Notes under the pieces: generated by a model | What the model was told of the DNA's origin: nothing | Databases searched by the model: none | The model's input: only the letters and a program-made list of their open reading frames with translations | Part shown: positions 58,386 through 64,000 of the stretch, in pieces | How the letters are laid out: each line of letters begins with the position of its first letter | Numbering within the stretch: the first letter of the stretch is position 1 | Source: Chryseolinea serpens | GTDB lineage: Bacteria > Bacteroidota > Bacteroidia > Cytophagales > Cyclobacteriaceae | Assembly: GCF_900129725.1 (NCBI RefSeq) | Contig: NZ_FQWQ01000001.1 | Coordinates: 2,852,001 to 2,916,000 of the forward strand | Direction of reading: 5' to 3' | DNA length: 64,000 nt | Translations under genes and position numbers: made by a program

Positions 58386-59006
58386 GAACACGCCTGTCGA
58401 TTGTAATTTTTGATACATAATATGGACATTAATTTCAACGCAATACAAACGGAATTTATCCGTACTGTCCTTAATCAGTACATTGCCATTCAATCATGAG
58501 ATCATTTCATAAGATATTTGCTCCCACCACGCATAGTCAGAACAATTTCCTACCATATTTACAACGACCTACCACAACTTGGTTTACTTTGGCAAGACTC
58601 AAAAGAATTTGACAGTCGCAAGAAGGGTATTTATTACATGAAATTTATTTCATTATGCGGAAAAAGATTACGAACGAAACGACACTTTTCGCGTTCGATT
58701 AAATTATTCATACACTACTTTATTGTCAGCGACTTATAGCCATACCGTTAAAGAAGAATTTTTAGTGATTTTATCTGAATTCAAACATTTCATTACATCT
58801 CAGGACGTCCCAACATTAAAAAAATTACTGTTTTCAGGGATTTTTACTGCACCCGATCGATAGTGTTTGTAAATTTGCTTGTCAAAAATATTGAAACCGA
58901 TGGCCCCAAAGATTTGGTTGCCGACTAACCATGAGCGACAAGCCTCTAGTTCTTCCCACAAATCATTTGTTCAATCAGACTACTTCATTCTAAACACTTC
59001 TATTTC
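58386..59006. other. AT-rich 621-bp intergenic region
   Basis: Separates the PKD gene (minus) from the fiber-like fragment (plus). It is visibly richer in A and T than the rest of the window. An open frame at 58518-58739 has no recognisable features and is not called. A TAAATTTG -7-like element lies at 58870-58877 on the plus strand, without a clear -33 box. Nothing else is evident. Confidence 0.4.
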
Positions 59007-59222
59007 ATGAGATCGATTCTACTTCTTGCGGCTTTCGCAACTTTTTCCATTCATGCTAACGCGCAATGGAATCTTACGTCCGACAATTACACTACGGGCA
59101 AGGTCGGTATTGGCATACAGTTTCCTACTTCAAAGCTCGATGTCCGCGACGGAACCATCCAAATGATTCCCAACGCGGCACATGTTAGGACAACCCAGTT
59201 GGCCGGGATTTATAGATTTTGA
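59007..59222 (+). pseudogene. Truncated fiber-like exported protein
   Basis: 71 residues: a signal peptide (MRSILLLAAFATFSIHANAQ) followed by WNLTSDNYTTGKVGIGIQFPTSKLDVRDGTIQM, the start typical of Bacteroidota fiber/autotransported-looking proteins, then an early TGA stop. None of the three frames continues the domain. The next gene encodes a full-length protein of the same general type, so this is probably a decayed paralogue, although a real short secreted peptide cannot be excluded. Confidence 0.55.
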
Positions 59223-59356
59223 TGCATAACCTCACCCATAAATTGATTGTTGTTTGAACCTCCACTATAAATCTATTTTGGTTAGGTAGTCATTCCCATC
59301 CGGTATTACTCCTGGCTTTTCGTTTCATGCAAACCCATTACCAAATCCATACAAAA

Positions 59357-60490
59357 ATGAACAGAATCACTCTAACACTCGCATTCACTATTGTGTTGTT
59401 CACAACGCAGGCACAATACTGGAGTCCTCCTGCAACCCTCTACGGCAACGTCACCATAACCGGAACTACGACCTCAACAGACTACGATGATGTCACGATT
59501 TCAAGAGATAAAGCGCATGCCGGGATTAAAATCATCAATAGCAACGCTACCGGTAGAGCAATCATTAAGATAGGCCAGAATCCCAGTGGTGCCTACGGTA
59601 TCCTCGTTCATCATAGCGCCTCATTCAGCGAAATTGCGCCCTCTACGCTCACCTATAAACCAAGCAGCACCATGCTGATTGGCTCGGATGTGAATGGGTT
59701 GGGGCTGTTGTCAAAAGGCGAAATGCGATTTACGGCCGGTGGTGACGCCGATACCAACCTGAGCATGGTGATAAATTCAAGGGGCAACGTGGCCTTGGGA
59801 CCGGTCGATGCGGGAATTATGGAAAATACAAATCAAACTGCTGCGCCGTCATATGATGGACTCGATAAAGTGGTGACGGTGTCGACGTCGACATTAGCCG
59901 CTCCTTCAACCGCCCGGCCGATCTTTGAATTGGCACGGAATGTCAATTCCTACGGCGATGGCTCGATGGTCGGCGGCATTTATTTTACCAACAGCGGCGG
60001 GCAAAGCGATCAGCACCGGCAGGTTGCCGGTATTTGGTCCGAACGAACCAACTATACGACCATTCCAAACGCAACCGGAGGAAGATTGATCTTTATGACA
60101 AAAAAGGATGGCCTGGGCACACAAAATAAAATGGCACTCGACCAGGACGGCAATTTGGGAATTGGCATCATCGATACAAAAGGCTATAAACTGGCTGTGG
60201 CGGGCAAGATGGTTGCGGAAGAAGTTGTTGTAAAGCTGCGTGCCAACTGGCCCGATTACGTGTTCGAGAGCAATTACAAAATGCCGAGTCTCTTTGAATT
60301 GAATGCCTACATACAACAAAATAAGCATTTGCCTGAGATGCCTTCTGCCGCACAGGTCGAAAAAGACGGCATCAACACGGGAGAAATGAATTTGCTACTG
60401 CTTAAAAAGGTAGAAGAGCTTACTCTCTATGTCATCGAACAACAGAAAGAAATAGAAGCCCTGAAATCAAAAGTAAATGGTGGTCGGTAA
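59357..60490 (+). CDS. Fiber-like exported protein with coiled-coil tail
   Basis: 377 residues. The signal peptide ends near TTQAQ. The middle is beta-rich and Gly/Ser/Thr-rich with phage-fiber-like phrases (ITGTTTSTDY, GNLGIGIIDTKGYKLAVAGKM). The C-terminal module begins at Trp298 (WPDYVFESNYKMPSLFELNAYIQQNKHLPEMPSAAQV) and ends in a coiled coil (~345-377), a module common in Bacteroidota surface proteins. ATG at 59357 is chosen because the signal peptide starts there. There are no phage genes nearby. Probably a trimeric surface fiber; a terminator follows at 60539-60563. Confidence 0.75.
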   Translation: MNRITLTLAFTIVLFTTQAQYWSPPATLYGNVTITGTTTSTDYDDVTISRDKAHAGIKIINSNATGRAIIKIGQNPSGAYGILVHHSASFSEIAPSTLTYKPSSTMLIGSDVNGLGLLSKGEMRFTAGGDADTNLSMVINSRGNVALGPVDAGIMENTNQTAAPSYDGLDKVVTVSTSTLAAPSTARPIFELARNVNSYGDGSMVGGIYFTNSGGQSDQHRQVAGIWSERTNYTTIPNATGGRLIFMTKKDGLGTQNKMALDQDGNLGIGIIDTKGYKLAVAGKMVAEEVVVKLRANWPDYVFESNYKMPSLFELNAYIQQNKHLPEMPSAAQVEKDGINTGEMNLLLLKKVEELTLYVIEQQKEIEALKSKVNGGR

Positions 60491-60538
60491 TACGCGCGAC
60501 CACGATAGGATTTTCCATTCGTCAAGATCCACAACAAG

Positions 60539-60563
60539 GAAGGCCGGCAATTAGCCGGCCTTC
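60539..60563 (+). terminator. Terminator after the fiber-like gene
   Basis: GAAGGCCGGC pairs perfectly with GCCGGCCTTC across loop AATTA, followed by TCGTTTT. It also lies downstream of the convergent Nudix gene, so it may serve both. Confidence 0.85.
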
Positions 60564-60598
60564 TCGTTTTCAGGGAAGATTGGGAATAGAATTTCTGT

Positions 60599-61291
60599 CT
60601 ATGTAAAACTATACAGATAAGGCGCCTTATGCGCCTTGCCCGAATACTGCTTGTCGTGTCGTTTCAATCTGCCTGTGGCCAGCATGGCGCGCTGAAATGT
60701 CGTGCGCCTTAACTTAGTATCCAGAATAGCTTCATAGACATGTTGCAGTTCTTTCATCGTAAAACGCTGCGGCAGCAAATTACCCCCCACGAGTTTTCGG
60801 TCCAGGTTTTCGCGCAATGTGAGCACCGCTTTTTCTACAATGCCTTCGTGGTCTAAAATCAATTTCGGCAACTCCTTTACCGGATACCATCGACAGGAGT
60901 CGGAAAGCGCATCGGGCTTTGGCACGACGTCTTTATAATTGATGAGCGCGTAATAAGCTATGGTGATGAAGCGGTCCAGCATCCATGGAAAATCCCGTTC
61001 GGGATTGTGACCGTTGGCCTGCAAGATCGTCGCCATCACTTCTGGTTTGTATCTGGCCATCGAACCAAAGGCGTGAAACTGTTCGAGGTAAATGTCGGAG
61101 AGCCCCGTGCGCTCCGCCAGTCCACGGCGCACCGCCAAATCCAGGTCTTCGTTGCTTCCCACAAATCCACCAGGCAGGGCAAACAAGCCCGTGTTGTGAT
61201 ATTCCATGATGAGGATCTTCAGCTCGTCGCCGGAAAATCCGAAAACAACCGAATCGTATGCCAAATGTGGCAAAAAGGCCCTTTCCGCCAT
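60599..61291 (-). CDS. Nudix-type (NrtR-like) transcriptional regulator with degenerate Nudix box
   Basis: 230 residues: N-terminal Nudix domain (~1-140) and C-terminal winged helix (~150-225, with LPQRFTMKELQHVYEAIL and RTTFQRAMLATGRL). The Nudix box reads GFVGSNEDLDLAVRRGLAERTG: the RE and EE positions of the consensus are RG and ER, so hydrolysis is unlikely. This layout fits NrtR/AraR-type regulators, which sense sugar or nucleotide ligands with an inactive Nudix fold. It is divergent from the carboxylesterase gene; the palindrome 61343-61369 is a candidate operator. Confidence 0.87.
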   Translation of the reverse strand: MAERAFLPHLAYDSVVFGFSGDELKILIMEYHNTGLFALPGGFVGSNEDLDLAVRRGLAERTGLSDIYLEQFHAFGSMARYKPEVMATILQANGHNPERDFPWMLDRFITIAYYALINYKDVVPKPDALSDSCRWYPVKELPKLILDHEGIVEKAVLTLRENLDRKLVGGNLLPQRFTMKELQHVYEAILDTKLRRTTFQRAMLATGRLKRHDKQYSGKAHKAPYLYSFT

Positions 61292-61342
61292 GAATTTTCA
61301 AGTTTGTCCAAAAATAGATGGTATTTTAAAGAAACGCTACCT

Positions 61343-61369
61343 ATTATTGTTACAAAATGAGACAATAAT
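61343..61369. promoter_or_regulatory. Palindrome over the carboxylesterase start, candidate Nudix-regulator operator
   Basis: ATTATTGT (61343-61350) and ACAATAAT (61362-61369) are perfect inverted repeats with an 11-nt spacer in the 76-bp divergent gap. The right arm includes the first two bases of the esterase ATG (61368). Binding there would block initiation of the esterase gene. Confidence 0.5.
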
Positions 61370-63014
61370 GAAAACGATTACACAAACCGCCTTCGCCATG
61401 GTGATGATCATGGCCGTTTCGGCGACCCACGGGATTCGGGCACAAAACAACTTTGGTTTTCCGGTGCAGGTAAAAATTGAGAACGGTACGATTGAAGGAC
61501 TGTATGACACGAAAACAAGTCTGCAAACCTATTTCGGAGTTCCGTTTGCCAAACCCCCGGTGGGCGATCTTCGCTGGAAGGCACCACAGCCTCTCGACAA
61601 CTGGACCAATGTGAAAGAGACCAAAGCCTTTGGTCCACGCCCCGTGCAGGGTATTGTTTTTGGCGACATGAATTCTCGTTCAAAAGGGATCAGTGAAGAT
61701 TGTCTCTACTTGAATGTGTGGTCGCCCGCCAAACGAAACGCCGCGGACTTGCCCGTGCTTGTGTATTTCTATGGTGGTGGTTTTGTGGCAGGCGATGGAT
61801 CCGAGCCGCGATATGATGGCGCTGCCATGGCGCAGAAGGGTATCGTGGTGGTGACGGTGAACTATCGCTTGGGTCTGTTTGGATTTTTCTCTCACCCGGA
61901 ATTGAGCAAGGAGTCTCCTTACAAGGCATCGGGTAATTTTGGTTTACTCGATCAGGCCTTTGCTTTGAAGTGGGTGAATAAAAATATTGCTGTGTTCGGC
62001 GGTGATCCGAAGAAGGTGACCATTGCAGGGGAATCGGCTGGATCTATTTCGGTGAGCGCGCAGATGGTGTCGCCGTTGTCTAAAGGATTGATTGCGGGCG
62101 CTATCGGCGAGAGTGGCTCGGGGATCAGCGCGTTGGCGGCTGTTACTTTGGCCGAAGGAGAGAAACAAGGCTTAGAGTTTGCGACAAAAGCCGGCTATAC
62201 TTCGCTGGCCCAACTGCGCAAAGCCAGTACCCGCGAACTGTTTGAAGCCTACCAGGAGTCCAAACGTTTTGGCTTTCCCCCGGTGATCGACGGCTACTTC
62301 TACACGAAAAACATGGCCGACGTTTTCAAGGCACACGAGCAAGCACAGGTACCGCTGCTGCTGGGATGGAACTCGTCGGAAATTCCGGGAATGGCTTTCA
62401 TGCAGGGACTGCCCTATTCGGAAGAAAATCTGATCAAGAAAGTAAAGGAGGCTTATCCAAACGATTTTGAGGCTGCACTGAAAGTATATCCGCATGGCAA
62501 TGCCAAAGAAATCGAGTGGGCCGCTACCAATCTCGCATCCGACAGGTTTATTTCCTACAGCACCTGGAAGTGGTTTGATCTTCATCGCAAAAACAGTAGC
62601 CAACCCGTGTACCGCTATCTCTACAGCAAGTTGCGCCCGGCACTGGTGGATAAGGGATTGACACCGGGACTCGCCGGCGGCACACAGCAAGGCGGAATGA
62701 AATTCGAACCTCTTGGTGCACCCCATGCCTGCGAGATCGAATACTGCATGGGCAACCTGCCCCTGGTGAAAGAATATCAGTGGACAGCCGATGACTACAA
62801 AGTATCGGAGACGATGTTGAATTATTTCGCCAACTTCATCAAGACCGGCAACCCGAACGAGAGCAGTCTGCCGGAGTGGCCGGCCGCACAACCAAACGAT
62901 GTCACACCGCCCGTCATGATCCTCGACACAGAATCGAAGAGCGTAAAATACGACGACGCACGATATCTTTTCCTTGATAGCCAAGCGGCGAAAGTAGCTA
63001 AGCAAGCGCCGTAG
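61368..63014 (+). CDS. Secreted type B carboxylesterase
   Basis: 548 residues with a signal peptide (MKTITQTAFAMVMIMAVSATHGIRAQ). Alpha/beta-hydrolase of the carboxylesterase B family: SEDCLYLNVWSP, oxyanion hole YGGGFVAGDG, nucleophile GESAGSIS (Ser223) and catalytic His453 in GAPHACEIEY. The general acid is probably in the GWNSSEIPG segment. Periplasmic or extracellular ester hydrolysis; the substrate is unknown. The start ATG at 61368 begins the signal peptide; an in-frame ATG at 61206 lies in the divergent regulator gene. The gene is probably controlled by the adjacent Nudix-type regulator. Confidence 0.9.
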   Translation: MKTITQTAFAMVMIMAVSATHGIRAQNNFGFPVQVKIENGTIEGLYDTKTSLQTYFGVPFAKPPVGDLRWKAPQPLDNWTNVKETKAFGPRPVQGIVFGDMNSRSKGISEDCLYLNVWSPAKRNAADLPVLVYFYGGGFVAGDGSEPRYDGAAMAQKGIVVVTVNYRLGLFGFFSHPELSKESPYKASGNFGLLDQAFALKWVNKNIAVFGGDPKKVTIAGESAGSISVSAQMVSPLSKGLIAGAIGESGSGISALAAVTLAEGEKQGLEFATKAGYTSLAQLRKASTRELFEAYQESKRFGFPPVIDGYFYTKNMADVFKAHEQAQVPLLLGWNSSEIPGMAFMQGLPYSEENLIKKVKEAYPNDFEAALKVYPHGNAKEIEWAATNLASDRFISYSTWKWFDLHRKNSSQPVYRYLYSKLRPALVDKGLTPGLAGGTQQGGMKFEPLGAPHACEIEYCMGNLPLVKEYQWTADDYKVSETMLNYFANFIKTGNPNESSLPEWPAAQPNDVTPPVMILDTESKSVKYDDARYLFLDSQAAKVAKQAP

Positions 63015-63029
63015 GTCTTGTTGCATTTC

Positions 63030-63083
63030 GCGCGAAGAACAAAGCCGACCGGATGGAGGAGATTTGTTCTTCGCGCCTTTTTG
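63030..63083 (+). terminator. Terminator after the carboxylesterase gene
   Basis: GCGCGAAGAACAAA pairs perfectly over 14 bp with TTTGTTCTTCGCGC across a 19-nt loop, followed by CTTTTTTG. Confidence 0.85.
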
Positions 63084-63128
63084 ATGATTTATATACGTTA
63101 GTCTAAACGATGTATTGCGTGAGCATAT

Positions 63129-63425
63129 CTACATCGCGATAATCTCCGTCACCACACCATCACCAAACTCCTTCTTAAACATTTCCATCACATGGGTCTT
63201 ATGCATGGAAAAATCATGACGCATCGTCGGTGAATCAAACTCCACAAACAACACTTTATTCTTAATATATATTTTTTTCGTCCGCTTCGCAATCGGCTTT
63301 CCTACCATCCGCTCCCACGACGCCAACACATTGGCTTCATCAAATTTATTGTTGAGCCGATAGGAGTTCAGCATCTCGCGGATGGCGTCGCCTACGGATT
63401 TGATGTTGTGTTTATTGTCGTTCAT
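63129..63425 (-). CDS. DUF721 family protein (DciA-like)
   Basis: 98 residues, the short form of DUF721: LNSYRLNNKFDEANVLASWERMVGKPIAKRTKKIYIKNKVLFVEFDSPTMRHDFSMHK. DciA proteins of this family load the replicative helicase in many bacteria. It overlaps recF by 14 bp, and this adjacency supports a replication role. Confidence 0.85.
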   Translation of the reverse strand: MNDNKHNIKSVGDAIREMLNSYRLNNKFDEANVLASWERMVGKPIAKRTKKIYIKNKVLFVEFDSPTMRHDFSMHKTHVMEMFKKEFGDGVVTEIIAM

Positions 63426-64000
63426 ACAGCTTCACGTTTCCTTTCTCGATGGTAAATACAGTAGCCTCCACGTGGATTTGGTCCAGCAAGCCTTGGGTGC
63501 GGTCGGGACGGGCGTCGGTGATGAAGAGTTGGCCGAGGTCTTCCTTCATGAGCGCCAGCAGGCGGCTGATGCGAAAGTCGTCCAATTTATCAAAAATATC
63601 GTCCAAAAGCAGGATAGGCTTGAAGCCTTTGTGCGTTTTCAAGATCTCGAACTGGGCCAGCTTGAGGGCGATCACAAACGATTTCTGTTGTCCTTGCGAG
63701 CCCAGCCGTTTCAAGTCGCCTTGTTCGAGGGTGAAAATATAGTCGTCACGATGGATGCCAAAGCTGGTCCGCTGGAGGGCGAGGTCTTTTTGGCGGGTGC
63801 CTTGCAACCCCGCGGCAAAATCTTTTTCCTGCAGGGGCGACACGTAGGCAAGATCAGTCACCTCGTTTTCCTCCACGATGAAGCGATAATATTTTCGGAA
63901 GACGGGCAAAAACTCTTTCACGAACGCCAGCCGTTTTTCGAAGATGGGCACGCCCCGCTTCACGAGCACCTGGTCGTAGGCATCGAGGGTGAGCCAGTCG
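63412..64000 (-). CDS. recF: DNA replication and repair protein RecF, C-terminal part
   Basis: Only the last ~196 residues are present; the frame is open to the right edge. The ABC signature GSQGQQKS and Walker B ILLLDDIFDKLD are intact, preceded by FGIHRDDYIF, all RecF hallmarks. RecF loads RecA at gaps with RecO and RecR. The Walker A motif lies outside the window. It overlaps the DUF721 gene by 14 bp. Confidence 0.93.
   Translation of the reverse strand, partial: DWLTLDAYDQVLVKRGVPIFEKRLAFVKEFLPVFRKYYRFIVEENEVTDLAYVSPLQEKDFAAGLQGTRQKDLALQRTSFGIHRDDYIFTLEQGDLKRLGSQGQQKSFVIALKLAQFEILKTHKGFKPILLLDDIFDKLDDFRISRLLALMKEDLGQLFITDARPDRTQGLLDQIHVEATVFTIEKGNVKLYERQ

Noticed and set aside
58518-58739. 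73-residue open frame in the AT-rich gap
   Set aside because: No signal peptide or domain, and composition matches the surrounding noncoding DNA.
59007-60490. Prophage tail-fiber genes
   Set aside because: Both proteins have signal peptides and the full-length one has a Bacteroidota-type C-terminal module; no capsid, portal, terminase or integrase genes are nearby.

Overview
The window looks like chromosomal DNA of a Bacteroidota member, most probably of the order Cytophagales (inference). The reasons are adjacent porU-porV genes and a cargo protein with a type IX secretion (T9SS) C-terminal domain, Bacteroidota-type promoters (TTTG, about 19 nt, TAnnTTTG) instead of -35/-10 boxes, starts preceded by A-rich sequence instead of Shine-Dalgarno sites, MASE1 and DUF2141/DUF3467/DUF721 proteins, and an RpoC of about 1440 residues. 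No rRNA operon, CRISPR array, prophage or complete insertion sequence is visible.

Layout. 1-2.9 kb: end of metY, then metX and homoserine dehydrogenase (methionine/threonine branch). 2.9-13.2 kb: sensor kinase, an arginase-fold protein with lost metal ligands, yicC, a very large outer-membrane pseudoprotease/propeller/barrel protein, an FAD oxidase, a metallo-beta-lactamase-fold hydrolase and pssA. 13.2-19.1 kb: T9SS genes porU and porV followed by an M16 protein without its zinc motif. 19.1-25.9 kb: small lipoproteins, two Crp/Fnr regulators, DoxX, a GlxA-type regulator beside an exported DJ-1 protein, and a MOSC protein. 25.9-28.5 kb: hemJ, SCO, cytochrome c, DinB, DUF2141. 28.8-36.4 kb: a periplasmic molybdenum hydroxylase (2Fe-2S subunit, Tat-exported molybdopterin subunit, cytochrome c), its maturation factors XdhC and a MocA-like enzyme, and a PQQ dehydrogenase-cytochrome lipoprotein.

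36.4-53.9 kb is the information-processing block on the minus strand, in transcription order: tRNA-Tyr, tRNA-Gly, tRNA-Thr, tuf, terminator, promoter, tRNA-Trp, secE, nusG, rplK, rplA, rplJ, rplL, rpoB, rpoC, terminator, a DUF3467 gene, promoter, rpsL, rpsG, fusA, rpsJ, terminator. The rest of the S10 operon does not follow rpsJ.

53.9-64 kb is accessory: a structured segment without a convincing gene, two large secreted proteins (propeller with T9SS tail; PKD protein), a truncated and a full-length fiber-like protein, a Nudix-type regulator divergent from a secreted carboxylesterase with a palindrome over the esterase start codon, and DUF721 and recF running off the right edge.

The most unusual observations are a REP-like palindrome that encodes the front half of a lipoprotein signal peptide, the structured segment at 54.1-54.2 kb, the Nudix/esterase palindrome, and several enzyme-fold proteins whose catalytic residues are missing.
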